Below, piece after piece: positions 41,464 to 50,209 of a stretch of 64,000 bases of DNA. Origin of the DNA: Flavobacterium crocinum (GTDB taxonomy: Bacteria > Bacteroidota > Bacteroidia > Flavobacteriales > Flavobacteriaceae); the NCBI RefSeq assembly GCF_003122385.1, contig NZ_CP029255.1, positions 62,001-126,000 on the forward strand. The letters are read 5' to 3'. The notes beneath the pieces are model-generated. The model ran no database searches, was not told the DNA's origin, and was given only the letters and a program-made list of their open reading frames with translations. Each line of letters opens with the position of its first letter. Within the stretch, counting starts at the first letter, position 1. The translations under genes and the position numbers were made by a program.

Positions 41464-41500
41464 AATCCCAAATTCCAAAAAGAGTTTGGGATTTTTTTTA
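41464..41500 (+). terminator. Terminator after the TPR-like gene
   Basis: AATCCCAAATTCC... pairs with ...TTTGGGATT, followed by a run of T. The loop contains CCAAAAAGAG. The stem overlaps the AATTCC-rich repeat sequence seen in other gaps. Confidence 0.75.
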
Positions 41501-41557
41501 TTTTAGATTGTTGAGTTTCGATTTTAGATTATTCTTAAATGACATTTCCCGCATAGT

Positions 41558-41661
41558 TTGTCATCCTGAGGAACGAAGGATCACACAAGCGATTCGACAA
41601 AGATTATCTGCCATACTTTACAAAGTTTCTTGTGTGATCCTTCGTTCCTCAGGATGACAAA
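41558..41661. repeat. Dispersed ~105-bp inverted repeat, family A, copy 3
   Basis: The arms are perfect over about 33 bp: TTTGTCATCCTGAGGAACGA on the left and its complement ending TCAGGATGACAAA on the right. The core (CGATTCGACAAAGATTATCT, CAAAGTTTCTTG) aligns with copies 1 and 2. It lies in the gap before the hydrolase stop. Confidence 0.9.
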
Positions 41662-41709
41662 ACTACATGCACAGAGATTTTGGAATTTGGAATTTTAAAA
41701 ATTGGAATT

Positions 41710-42366
41710 TCACTCAAGTATAATCGAAGGCAAATTCTCATTGAGCCATTTATACTTATTCAAAATCATTATATGTGTTCCTCCTTTTACTAAAATACAT
41801 TTATCAATATACTTAATCGGAAAAACATCATCTTTGTCTCCGTGAATATGTACTACATTTTCATCAATTTTATCTCGATCCCATAAAATTACTGTTTCTA
41901 CTGCCCATTGCAGATAACCCAAATCACGAACAGCTAGAAATTTCTCATACAACTTAATTCTTTTATTGACTTTTTCGCCAAATGAAAATTTTGCCAATTT
42001 CTCTACATTTAAAATCAACTGCATCGGAATTAGTTTGTATGCCTTTGTTTTCTTTCCTATTTTCATCCTTCTAGGAAATTCGAGATTACTTCTAACACTC
42101 GATATAATAATTACTTTTCGGGCTTTAATATGTTTAGCGATTTCTTGAACCAGAATTCCACCAAAGGAAACTCCAATCAAAACAGGATTTTCATGTTTGA
42201 TATTTTTACTGATTCGAAGTGCATAGTCTGATAAAGATTCTCTTGGATTTGGAATTTCCCATTCGAGAAGGCACATTTCAAAAATATTTTCATCCAATTT
42301 AATTCTTTCGAAAATAGATGAACTTGCCGCCAGACCAGGCATAAAATAAACTGGAATTGTACTCAT
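41710..42366 (-). CDS. Alpha/beta hydrolase-fold protein
   Basis: Protein of 218 residues with an alpha/beta hydrolase layout: PVYFMPGLAASSSIF after strand 1 (oxyanion region), the nucleophile elbow PVLIGVSFGGILVQEIAKHI with the GxSxG serine, a late acidic residue in VVHIHGDKDDVFPIKYIDK and a histidine in VKGGTHIMILNKY. The serine-aspartate-histidine triad is therefore complete. The substrate is unknown; it is shorter than most esterases of the fold. A TTGGAATTT repeat copy (about 41684-41712) abuts its stop. Confidence 0.85.
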   Translation of the reverse strand: MSTIPVYFMPGLAASSSIFERIKLDENIFEMCLLEWEIPNPRESLSDYALRISKNIKHENPVLIGVSFGGILVQEIAKHIKARKVIIISSVRSNLEFPRRMKIGKKTKAYKLIPMQLILNVEKLAKFSFGEKVNKRIKLYEKFLAVRDLGYLQWAVETVILWDRDKIDENVVHIHGDKDDVFPIKYIDKCILVKGGTHIMILNKYKWLNENLPSIILE

Positions 42367-42660
42367 AACATTAAAATGAAATTACCATTAAGACATTTAT
42401 TCTAAAGAATAAAGTTACTTTTTTTAATAGCATGACAATCAAATTTTAAGCCTAATTCACTCAGGAAATCTAAAAAAAGCAAAGTCTGAAACAACATCTT
42501 ATGGTTTACAACTTCAAAAAATAATTTAATATTGAAAATCAAATGATTACCTTTGTATTTGAAATATTTTTGACTTTGAAATATTATAAAGAATTTTCTT
42601 TCAAGAGTATTTTGGATCCCAAATTCACCTTTTATCCCTAAACCTAAACAAAAAATTGCT

Positions 42661-42963
42661 ATGGAAACATCTGTAACTATGGAAATCAAAGACAACACTT
42701 TTGCACGCCAATTTGAAACTGTCGTACCTGAAGGAATGCTGGCAGTTGAGTATTCATTTCAAGAAAAAAAAATCTTCTTAACCAAAATCAACACTCCAGA
42801 TTCTTATCAGAACGATGATGCGATAAATGCTTTACTGAAAAATGTTCTCGATTTAAGTTCGGAGAAAAATTACAGAGTGGTTCCAATTCATCCAAAGATT
42901 GTTTCATTTTTCAAAAAAAATCCTAAATACAAAGAATTACTTCCTCCTGGAATCAGGATCTAA
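42661..42963 (+). CDS. Small GNAT-like N-acetyltransferase (YjdJ/Gtn1 type)
   Basis: Protein of 100 residues resembling the short GNAT-like proteins of the YjdJ group (GCN5-related, single-domain): an N-terminal strand EIKDNTFARQFETVVPEGML, then LAVEYSFQEKKIFLTKINTP, and the C-terminal block YRVVPIHPKIVSFFKKNPKY. A second in-frame ATG at 42679 is possible. The acyl acceptor is unknown. Its stop overlaps the stop of the convergent transporter gene by 4 bases. The 42367-42660 gap before it holds no convincing gene. Confidence 0.78.
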   Translation: METSVTMEIKDNTFARQFETVVPEGMLAVEYSFQEKKIFLTKINTPDSYQNDDAINALLKNVLDLSSEKNYRVVPIHPKIVSFFKKNPKYKELLPPGIRI

Positions 42964-44390
42964 AAATACCCTATAATTCGGAGCCACAGCCCTCCTATTA
43001 CCATATAAATCAAGAGCATTACCAGACCTGTCACGAGTCCTTTGACCCACCAGCTCTTTAAATCAACATATCCGCTCCCAAAGAATACGGGTGCCGGACC
43101 GTGACCGTAATGCGTTAAAGTTCCGTATAACGAACCTATAAATCCTAACATAAAAGCCAGCAGTAAACCTGGAATTCCAAGTGAAACTCCAACTCCAAGC
43201 AACGCCGCGTACATTGCTGCCACATGTGCCGTTGCACTCGCAAAAAGATAGTGACTAAAAAAGTAAACCAAAACAATGATAGGAAAAGCCATTTGCCAGC
43301 TTAATCCGCCGATTTGTACTTTTACCAAATCACTAAACCAAGCAATAAAACCTAATTCGTTCAACGAACTGGCCATCATTACTAAAACCGAAAACCAAAC
43401 AATTGTATCCCAAGCACCTTTTTCAGCCTTAACGTCATCCCAAGTTAAAACAGAAGTGAGAAGTAAAATCACCAATCCAATGAAGGCCGTTGTTGTTGCA
43501 TCTATTGAAAACAAATCGCCAGTCATCCAAAGAAATAAAAGAATAAAGAACGTCAAAAGCATCATCCATTCGTTTCGGGTTATTGCTCCCATTTCTTTTA
43601 ATTTTTCTCTGGCAATCTGTGGTGCATCACCAGTCTTTTTTAATTCCGGCGGATATATTTTATACAATACAAACGGAATTACAAAAAAAGCACACAATCC
43701 CGGAACAATCGCTGCAACTGCCCATGACATCCAGGTAATTTTTATTCCCAAATTCAAAGCAAACTTTTGACACATTGGATTACTGGCTGTTCCCGTTAAA
43801 AACATAGACGACGCAATCAAATTCATGTTATAACTATTTAAAGTCAAGTACGAACCCAATTTTCTATGCGTTTCAGGCTTATCCGGCATAGAACCAAAAC
43901 TCATTGACATAGATTTCATGATTGGATAAATAATTCCTCCTCCTCGTGCCGTATTACTTGGAACAGCTGGCGCCAGAACCAAATCTGCAAGACCTAAACC
44001 ATAAGCCAATCCCAAAGAACTTTTTCCAAATATTCTAATGAACAGAAAAGCAATTCTGTTTCCTAATCCTGTTTTTATAAAACCTCTTGCAATAAAGAAC
44101 GAAATTCCTATCAGCCAGATTACCTTATCTCCAAAACCTTTTAATGCTAATGTAATTGACTTACCCGGATCTCCCGGCGCTAAAACCTGGGTAAAAGCTG
44201 TCAATGCAATCGCGATCATACACATGGTTCCCATCGGAGCCGCTTTTAGAATAATTCCTAAAATGGTTGCCACAAAAATAGCAAACAGGTGCCAAGCTTC
44301 AAGAACAACACCATTTGGAGCCGGAATAAGCCAAATTGCAATTCCAACAGCAAGCGTAATCAAGGTTTGAGGAATCTGTACTTCTTTCAT
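42960..44390 (-). CDS. DASS-family anion (dicarboxylate/citrate-type) transporter
   Basis: Twelve-helix-scale transporter of 476 residues in the DASS/SLC13 family. Diagnostic motifs are LVLAPAVPSNTARGGGIIYP (the SNT motif of the first substrate site) and SHYLFASATAHVAAMYAALL (second site), plus GTLTHYGHGPAPVFFGSGYV. Close named relatives are CitT, TtdT and YbhI/SodiT1, so a di- or tricarboxylate is the likely cargo, exchanged or driven by Na+. The upstream gene encodes a porin transcribed in the same direction, 21 bases apart, suggesting a two-membrane uptake pair. Confidence 0.9.
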   Translation of the reverse strand: MKEVQIPQTLITLAVGIAIWLIPAPNGVVLEAWHLFAIFVATILGIILKAAPMGTMCMIAIALTAFTQVLAPGDPGKSITLALKGFGDKVIWLIGISFFIARGFIKTGLGNRIAFLFIRIFGKSSLGLAYGLGLADLVLAPAVPSNTARGGGIIYPIMKSMSMSFGSMPDKPETHRKLGSYLTLNSYNMNLIASSMFLTGTASNPMCQKFALNLGIKITWMSWAVAAIVPGLCAFFVIPFVLYKIYPPELKKTGDAPQIAREKLKEMGAITRNEWMMLLTFFILLFLWMTGDLFSIDATTTAFIGLVILLLTSVLTWDDVKAEKGAWDTIVWFSVLVMMASSLNELGFIAWFSDLVKVQIGGLSWQMAFPIIVLVYFFSHYLFASATAHVAAMYAALLGVGVSLGIPGLLLAFMLGFIGSLYGTLTHYGHGPAPVFFGSGYVDLKSWWVKGLVTGLVMLLIYMVIGGLWLRIIGYF

Positions 44391-44411
44391 AATAAATGGT
44401 TTTATATTAAT

Positions 44412-45569
44412 TTAAAGTCGGAGCTGTAACTGAATTAAGAATAATTCGTCATTATAGGTTGACGTATCGGGTACATTTCTATCAAATCGATCAATTTCAA
44501 ATCCAAGCTCAATACGTCCTGTATAAGCTTTTCCAAATTCCAAACTAATCATTGGTGTATAAGTTTGCCTTACGTTTGAGTTTACTTTATAACTTGGATC
44601 AAAAGTCTCATAACGACACGATACTTCAAAAGCGGTTAATTTTTTATAATTTACCATATATCTTAAATTCGGAAGAAAATAAATACCGCGCATTTGATAA
44701 TTAGAGACATCACCCACTCTATTTTCGGCAGGAAGAGAAAAATACAAATTATGATTTGTTCCTTGCTTGTATTCAATCTGAAGATCAAAAGACAGTTTGT
44801 CTGTGAGCTTAAAATCACTTGTAAAATCAACCCCTACGGCAAAAACCTTTTCTTTAAAAACTCTTCCATAACCGCCGTTAAGACCTAAATTGATTTTATG
44901 TTCTTTAGACAGCTCGAAAACCCATCGTGTAGAATATTGTTTTCCGTTATCTTTATCCATTTCTACATTTTTCCCGTTTCCGTTCAAAACAGAAACCGCA
45001 TAATTAACCGGAATTTTACCGATATCAAAAGTTCCGGTTGCAGAAGCCCCAATCTGGAAACTGGTCCAGCCATTTTTTCCAAATTCATAATACTGATTGG
45101 AGAAATCAAAAGATTTAATGATATCAACAGGAACAAGTTCCTCAATACCAAATGCTGGGCGAAACTGACCTCCAGTTAAGGCAATGTATTTATTAAAAGT
45201 ATATTTTCCGTAGGCATTCTCAAGAACTTTACCTTTGGTATCCGATTTAAAATCGGCTAAGTTCACCAAGATAACAACTTCTGTTTCTTTGCTTAATTTC
45301 GTATTTAAGCCAACACGCATTCTTTTAATATCAAAAGAACTTTGCGTAGGATCACCAGTAGAATGATGCATTCCCAGAACATCAACATTATCGCCAAAAC
45401 TTTCCAGATAACGAGCTTGCAAAAGACCTTTGAGCTGGTATTGTGGATATTTTACTTCTTCTTCTTTTTTTTCTCCATCGTTTACGTCAACTTGAGCAAG
45501 CAAATAAACCGGAGACAGAAAAAAGAAAAAAATTATTGGAACTAGTAGAATTTTACTCATAGACTTCAA
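44412..45569 (-). CDS. Porin, phosphate-selective O/P-like (OprP type)
   Basis: Outer-membrane porin of 385 residues: signal peptide ending SPVYLLAQ (about residue 26), then a 16-strand-type barrel starting YQLKGLLQARYLESFGDN with IKRMRVGLNTKLSKETEVVI and GGQFRPAFGIEELVPVDIIK, and ending ELFLIQLQLRL. The family name is phosphate-selective porins O and P, but the neighbouring DASS transporter points to organic acids rather than phosphate. A second ATG at 45560 is equally plausible as the start. Confidence 0.85.
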   Translation of the reverse strand: MKSMSKILLVPIIFFFFLSPVYLLAQVDVNDGEKKEEEVKYPQYQLKGLLQARYLESFGDNVDVLGMHHSTGDPTQSSFDIKRMRVGLNTKLSKETEVVILVNLADFKSDTKGKVLENAYGKYTFNKYIALTGGQFRPAFGIEELVPVDIIKSFDFSNQYYEFGKNGWTSFQIGASATGTFDIGKIPVNYAVSVLNGNGKNVEMDKDNGKQYSTRWVFELSKEHKINLGLNGGYGRVFKEKVFAVGVDFTSDFKLTDKLSFDLQIEYKQGTNHNLYFSLPAENRVGDVSNYQMRGIYFLPNLRYMVNYKKLTAFEVSCRYETFDPSYKVNSNVRQTYTPMISLEFGKAYTGRIELGFEIDRFDRNVPDTSTYNDELFLIQLQLRL

Positions 45570-45740
45570 ATAGATAAAATGTTATTTTTATATAATGAAT
45601 TCAAAATCAGCATTCTGCTTTTTATTCTCAAAAAGCCAATTACCTACTGTCAACACGAAATGGGATTACTAAAATAACAAAAAAATGCGTGGACTGTAAA
45701 AAAAATTGCATTAAAATTCTGTTATCAAAAATCCAAACAA

Positions 45741-45772
45741 AAAAAAGGCACAAGAATTAACTTGTGCCTTTT
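45741..45772 (-). terminator. Terminator of the ABC-F gene
   Basis: AAGGCACAAG-AATTAA-CTTGTGCCTT stem with a T-run on the minus strand, 21 bases past the ABC-F stop. Its plus-strand A-run also allows service to the porin leader side, which is less likely. Confidence 0.85.
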
Positions 45773-45793
45773 CAATTATTTAGACTAAAAAAA

Positions 45794-47428
45794 TTACTTT
45801 TCTATCTCTCTCATAGAGTCCATTTTTTTATGCGCAAGGAAACCTGCCACATCTTCAAAATGCTCTTTTACTCTTTTATTTCCAAACTCAAAAACTTTAG
45901 TTGCTAATCCGTCAAGGAAATCACGGTCGTGAGAAACCAGGATCAACGTTCCGTCAAAATCCCTCAAAGCGTCTTTGATGATATCCTTAGTTTTCATATC
46001 CAGGTGATTCGAAGGCTCATCCAGAATCAACAAGTTAACTGGCTCCAACAACAATTTAATCATTGCCAAACGCGTTTTTTCTCCTCCTGAAAGTACTTTT
46101 ACTTTTTTAGTAATATCATCTCCTTGGAACATAAAAGCTCCTAAAATATTTTTAATCTGAGTTCTAATATCTCCAACTGCAATACTATCAATTGTTTCAA
46201 AAATGGTAGCATTTTCATCTAACAAAGCCGCTTGATTTTGAGCAAAGTATCCAATTTGAGCATTATGTCCAATATCAACACTTCCGGAATCAACACCGAT
46301 TTCTTTCATTATTGCTTTAATCATAGTCGATTTCCCTTCCCCATTTTTCCCAACAAATGCTACTTTTTGTCCGCGCTCGATTACGATATTAGCATCTTTA
46401 AATACTACATGATCTCCATACGATTTAGACATTTCTTTCACAATAACCGGATATTGCCCAGAACGTGCCGCCGGCGGGAATTTTAAACGTAATGCAGAAG
46501 TATCTACTTCATCAACCTGAACGATTTCCAGTTTTTCCAACATTTTTACACGAGACTGAACCGCATCTGTTTTAGAAAAAGTTCCTTTGAAACGTTCAAT
46601 AAATGCACGGTTTTCTGCAATCATTTTTTGTTGCTCATCGTATGCTTTTTGCTGATGAATACGACGGTCTTTTCTTAATTCTAAATAATGCGTGTATTTC
46701 GCTTTGTAATCGTAGATTCTTCCCATTGTAACCTCGATCGTACGGTTTGTAATATTATCTACAAACGCTCTATCGTGAGAGATTACCACAACTGCTTTTG
46801 CCTGATTCAATAAGAAATCTTCTAACCATTGAATACTTTCGATATCCATGTGGTTGGTAGGCTCATCCAGTAAAATTAAATCCGGTTTTCTTAAAAGAAT
46901 TTTAGCCAATTCAATACGCATTCTCCATCCTCCGGAAAACTCAGAAGTCTGACGTGTAAAATCTTCACGTTCAAAACCTAAACCAACTAAAATCTTTTCA
47001 ACTTCAGCTTCGTAATTCACTTCTTCGATAGCATAAAATTTCTCGCTTAAGTCAGAAACTCTTTCAATCAATTTCATGTACTCGTCACTTTCATAATCGG
47101 TACGAACTGTCAATTGCTCATTGATTTCGTCGATTTCAGACTTCATTTTAAAGATTTCACTGAAAGCTTTAGACGCTTCTTCCATTACAGTTGCCCCATC
47201 TTCAGTAAGTAAATGCTGAGGCAAATAAGCAACTACAGCCTCTTTTGGAGCAGAGATACTTCCTGTTGAAGGCTTATTTACACCGGCAATTATTTTCAAA
47301 AGTGTAGATTTTCCTGCACCATTTTTACCCATAAGGGCAATTTTATCATTTTCATTTATAGCAAAAGAAACATCGCTAAAAAGTGTAGTTCCACCAAACT
47401 GAACCGAAATATCGTTAACTGTAATCAT
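45794..47428 (-). CDS. ABC-F family ATPase
   Basis: Soluble tandem ATPase of 544 residues without membrane segments, the ABC-F pattern (EttA/Uup/YbiT group) associated with the ribosome. Domain 1 has Walker A GKNGAGKST, signature TSEFSGGWRMRIELAKILL and Walker B LILLDEPTNHMD. Domain 2 has GKNGEGKST, VLSGGEKTRLAMIKLL and LLILDEPSNHLD. A charged P-site tRNA interaction linker lies between (about 240-310, RRIHQQKAYDEQQKMIAENR). It most resembles YbiT-type proteins. Antibiotic protection is possible in the family but not indicated. Confidence 0.92.
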   Translation of the reverse strand: MITVNDISVQFGGTTLFSDVSFAINENDKIALMGKNGAGKSTLLKIIAGVNKPSTGSISAPKEAVVAYLPQHLLTEDGATVMEEASKAFSEIFKMKSEIDEINEQLTVRTDYESDEYMKLIERVSDLSEKFYAIEEVNYEAEVEKILVGLGFEREDFTRQTSEFSGGWRMRIELAKILLRKPDLILLDEPTNHMDIESIQWLEDFLLNQAKAVVVISHDRAFVDNITNRTIEVTMGRIYDYKAKYTHYLELRKDRRIHQQKAYDEQQKMIAENRAFIERFKGTFSKTDAVQSRVKMLEKLEIVQVDEVDTSALRLKFPPAARSGQYPVIVKEMSKSYGDHVVFKDANIVIERGQKVAFVGKNGEGKSTMIKAIMKEIGVDSGSVDIGHNAQIGYFAQNQAALLDENATIFETIDSIAVGDIRTQIKNILGAFMFQGDDITKKVKVLSGGEKTRLAMIKLLLEPVNLLILDEPSNHLDMKTKDIIKDALRDFDGTLILVSHDRDFLDGLATKVFEFGNKRVKEHFEDVAGFLAHKKMDSMREIEK

Positions 47429-47581
47429 TTGTTTTTTCTGTGAATTTGTTTAATCGGTTCATCGTTTAATCGACTGCCCTTTTTTTCGTGGTGCAAAGAT
47501 AGATTTAATTAGATAATGTGCCAATTTGAAAATTAGATAATTTTGAGAATGTGTTAATTAGATAATTTTGTTTTTTTTTCG

Positions 47582-47665
47582 GCCACAGATTAAAAGGATT
47601 TTGCTTATTATTAAAAAAAACACATACACTCGAAAAAATCTTTTTTAATCCTTTTAATCTGTGGC
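47582..47665. repeat. GCCACAGATT inverted repeat, copy 1
   Basis: GCCACAGATTAAAAGGATT at 47582 pairs with AATCCTTTTAATCTGTGGC ending 47665. It lies in the 47429-47762 gene-free gap, which also carries repeated AATTAGATAATTTTG motifs (about 47505-47570). A second copy with similar arms follows the PepSY-like gene at 48213-48291. Confidence 0.85.
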
Positions 47666-47762
47666 AAAAAAAAAGAACTTTTACTGATTTTAAAATTTAT
47701 TGATTTTTCCTATTTCAAAAATTTAACCTTAACTTGTATAAGAATTTATAAATCAGCAAAAT

Positions 47763-48206
47763 ATGAAAACAAAATTTAAAATAGCCGTTTACTTAATTGC
47801 AGGATTACTATTTGGACTTTCTGCAAATGCACAAAAAACGGTCATTAAAAAAGAAGCTTTACCGGCAAACGCCCAAACATTCTTAAAAACTCATTTTGGA
47901 TCAAAAAAGCCGAGCTATATATTAGAAGATAAAGAATTGCTTTCTACAGAATACAAAGTTCAATTTGACAAACAGCTTGAAATCGAATTTGACAAGAAAG
48001 GAAACTGGAAAGAAGTGGACGGTAAAAATGATAAAATTCCAAAATCCATCATTCCGAAAAAGATTGCTTCTTACATCAAAACAAATTTCCCTAAAGAGAA
48101 AGTGACTAAAATAGAAATTGGAACTTCAGGCTACGAAACAAAACTGACTAATGGTTTGGAATTAAAATTTAATCTAAAAGAGGATTTCATCAAAATAGAC
48201 AAATAA
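47763..48206 (+). CDS. PepSY-like secreted protein
   Basis: Protein of 147 residues with a signal peptide (ending LSANAQ, about residue 23) and two PepSY-like repeats (BLIP-like fold): LPANAQTFLKTHFGSKKPSY with LEIEFDKKGNWKEVDGKNDK, and IPKKIASYIKTNFPKEKVTK with NGLELKFNLKEDFIKIDK. Related proteins are periplasmic and of unknown function. It is enclosed between two copies of the GCCACAGATT inverted repeat, an arrangement worth noting because it might have moved as a unit. Confidence 0.85.
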   Translation: MKTKFKIAVYLIAGLLFGLSANAQKTVIKKEALPANAQTFLKTHFGSKKPSYILEDKELLSTEYKVQFDKQLEIEFDKKGNWKEVDGKNDKIPKSIIPKKIASYIKTNFPKEKVTKIEIGTSGYETKLTNGLELKFNLKEDFIKIDK

Positions 48207-48212
48207 TTTTTA

Positions 48213-48291
48213 GCCACAGATTAAAGGATTTTCACAAGATTATTTTTCAACAATCTTTATCTAAAATCTTTTTAATCCTTTAATCTGTGGC
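48213..48291. repeat. GCCACAGATT inverted repeat, copy 2
   Basis: GCCACAGATTAAAGGATTTT at 48213 and its complement AATCCTTTAATCTGTGGC ending 48291. The arms match the copy at 47582-47665 with small differences; a single arm recurs at about 56494. Confidence 0.85.
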
Positions 48292-48301
48292 AAAAAAAAC
48301 A

Positions 48302-48332
48302 AACCCGAAAGATTTTAAAATCTGTCGGGTTG
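48302..48332 (-). terminator. Terminator of the GlmU-like gene
   Basis: On the minus strand, AACCCGACAGATTTT/AAAATCTTTCGGGTT forms the stem, followed by a T-rich run. It lies about 40 bases after the stop of the GlmU-like gene. Confidence 0.75.
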
Positions 48333-48372
48333 TAAAGAATTATCTCATTTTCAAATTGACTAATTATCTAAT

Positions 48373-49545
48373 TTAGTCTTTTCTCCATTTTTTGGTTTCT
48401 TCGAAAATATGCTCCATAATTGCCGCTTCCGTAGCATCAAACTCGATATTTCTTCTTGACATTACTAAGCGAGCTGTTTCAAAAGCTTTTTTGGTTACGT
48501 AAGTTGTAAAACCTGCAGCCCCGCCCCAAGAGAAACTCGGAACAAAATTTCTTGGAAATCCTGAGCCAAAAATATTAGCACTTACACCAACAACAGTTCC
48601 GGTATTAAACATCGTATTGATTCCGCATTTACTGTGATCTCCCATCATTAAACCACAAAACTGAAGTCCTGTTTTTGCAAAACCTTCTGTTTCATAGCTC
48701 CATAATTTTACTTCTTCGTAATTGTTTTTTAGATTCGAATTATTAGAATCGGCTCCAATATTACACCATTCGCCTAAAACAGAATCCCCTAAAAACCCTT
48801 CATGCCCTTTGTTCGAATTAGCAAAAAGAACTGAGTTTTTAACCTCACCGCCTATTCTAGATCCTGGTCCAACAGTTGTAGCACCATAAACCTTAGCCGA
48901 CATTTTTACCATTGCATTTTCACACAAGGCAAAAGGTCCGCGAATTGCAGTTCCTTCCATTATCTCCGTATTTTTACCTATATATATAGGTCCGTTCGAT
49001 GCATTTAAAGTGACGAACTCTAATTTTGCGCCTTCTTCAATAAATATATTTTCCGGAGCAATTACATTAACGCTTTTAGGAATGGGTTGTGATTTTCGGT
49101 CTTCTGTCAAAAATTCAAAATCCTGACGGATTGCCGCATCATTTTTAGAGAAAATATCCCAAGTATGTTCTATAGTAATACAATCGTCGTTGTATTGAAT
49201 GATTTCATAAGAATCAAAATCGACTTCCTGATTTTCGCCTGCAAAAAAAGCTATTACATCTTCACCTTTAAATATGGCCTGATTTGTGGTTAAATTAGAA
49301 ACCATCTCCGCAAGAGTATCATTTGGCAAATACGCTGCGTTGATCATTACATTTTCTTCCATTTCTACCATCGGAAATTTCTCTGATAAATAATCTTCGG
49401 TTATAGTGGTAATTGTAGAACCTAAACGTCTTTCCCATTTTTGACGAATAGTCATAATTCCAACCAAAATATCAGCCACCGGCCGTGTAAAAGTAAAGGG
49501 TAGTAAAGCATTCCGAACGGGCCCGTCGAAAAGAATGTAGTTCAT
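48373..49545 (-). CDS. Bacteroidota-type GlmU-like acetyltransferase/uridylyltransferase
   Basis: Protein of 390 residues matching the alternative GlmU family of Bacteroidota (TIGR03991 type). The N-terminal part opens MNYILFDGPVRNALLPFTF, with TRPVADILVGIMTIRQKWE, as in the sugar-nucleotidyltransferase half. The C-terminal half is a left-handed beta-helix with hexapeptide repeats (IYIGKNTEIMEGTAIRGPFA, VGPGSRIGGEVKNSVLFANS, KGHEGFLGDSVLGEWCNIGA). It likely contributes to UDP-GlcNAc synthesis. Catalytic residues of classical GlmU are not all identifiable, so activity is inferred from the family. A terminator follows. Confidence 0.85.
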   Translation of the reverse strand: MNYILFDGPVRNALLPFTFTRPVADILVGIMTIRQKWERRLGSTITTITEDYLSEKFPMVEMEENVMINAAYLPNDTLAEMVSNLTTNQAIFKGEDVIAFFAGENQEVDFDSYEIIQYNDDCITIEHTWDIFSKNDAAIRQDFEFLTEDRKSQPIPKSVNVIAPENIFIEEGAKLEFVTLNASNGPIYIGKNTEIMEGTAIRGPFALCENAMVKMSAKVYGATTVGPGSRIGGEVKNSVLFANSNKGHEGFLGDSVLGEWCNIGADSNNSNLKNNYEEVKLWSYETEGFAKTGLQFCGLMMGDHSKCGINTMFNTGTVVGVSANIFGSGFPRNFVPSFSWGGAAGFTTYVTKKAFETARLVMSRRNIEFDATEAAIMEHIFEETKKWRKD

Positions 49546-49656
49546 AAATAATTGAGTGTTTGTTAAAATTTGATTTGGTTACCTTGGCCCAAAGTTACAA
49601 ATATTTTACCGGTTTCATTTAAAACCACTTTAACGAAAAGTAATATTTAACGCATA

Positions 49657-49686
49657 AAAAAAGCCTTCCGGAACCGGAAGGCTTTT
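49657..49686 (-). terminator. Terminator of rpmE2
   Basis: AAAAGCCTTCCGG-AA-CCGGAAGGCTTTT hairpin. On the minus strand it is followed by a T-run. It sits 20 bases after the L31 stop. Confidence 0.88.
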
Positions 49687-49705
49687 ATATAATTTAAAAC
49701 AGCTA

Positions 49706-49960
49706 TTATTTTTTAGCGTGTTTAGCATATTTAGTTTTGAATTTATCAATACGTCCTGCAGTATCAATAAGTTTAGATTTACCAGTATAAAAAGGGTGAG
49801 ATGTTCTAGAAATCTCCATTTTTACAACTGGATACTCAACTCCGTCAACTTCAATTGTTTCTTTTGTATCTGCAGTAGATTTAGTGATAAAAACTTCATC
49901 ATTCGACATGTCTTTAAATGCAACTAATCTGTAATTTTCTGGGTGAATTCCTTTTTTCAT
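49706..49960 (-). CDS. rpmE2: 50S ribosomal protein L31, type B
   Basis: Ribosomal protein bL31 of 84 residues. It starts [20 protein letters not shown] and contains [20 protein letters not shown], the family core. The zinc-binding cysteines of type A L31 are missing, so this is the zinc-independent type B form, commonly used under zinc shortage where both forms exist. It is monocistronic with its own terminator. The 249-base gap upstream carries no other gene. Confidence 0.96.
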   Translation of the reverse strand: MKKGIHPENYRLVAFKDMSNDEVFITKSTADTKETIEVDGVEYPVVKMEISRTSHPFYTGKSKLIDTAGRIDKFKTKYAKHAKK

Positions 49961-50209
49961 CTTTTCTTTTTATTTATTGTTTGGAGTATTTTTATTTTGA
50001 AGCTTTTTCATGGTTAGAAAAAGGTGTAAACAAATGATACTCTTTTTGTTTAAAAATTTAATTATTTTTGAGTGTGCAAATTTACAATTCTTTTTTAATA
50101 AACAAATACTTAGCTCACTTTTTTTTAGTTTATTTCGAAAAGCTTTTTTTATATCCGATTATAGTGGGAATTACTATATTTGTGGATTAATTTTAAAACA
50201 TATAGAAAT

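Noticed and set aside
42402..42698. Minus-strand open frame of 98 codons in the gap before the GNAT-like gene
   Set aside because: It overlaps the start of the plus-strand gene, has a low-complexity hydrophobic composition and no recognisable domain.
45794..47428. ABC-F protein as an antibiotic-resistance determinant
   Set aside because: Sequence resembles housekeeping YbiT-type proteins and nothing nearby suggests mobilisation or a drug-inducible leader.
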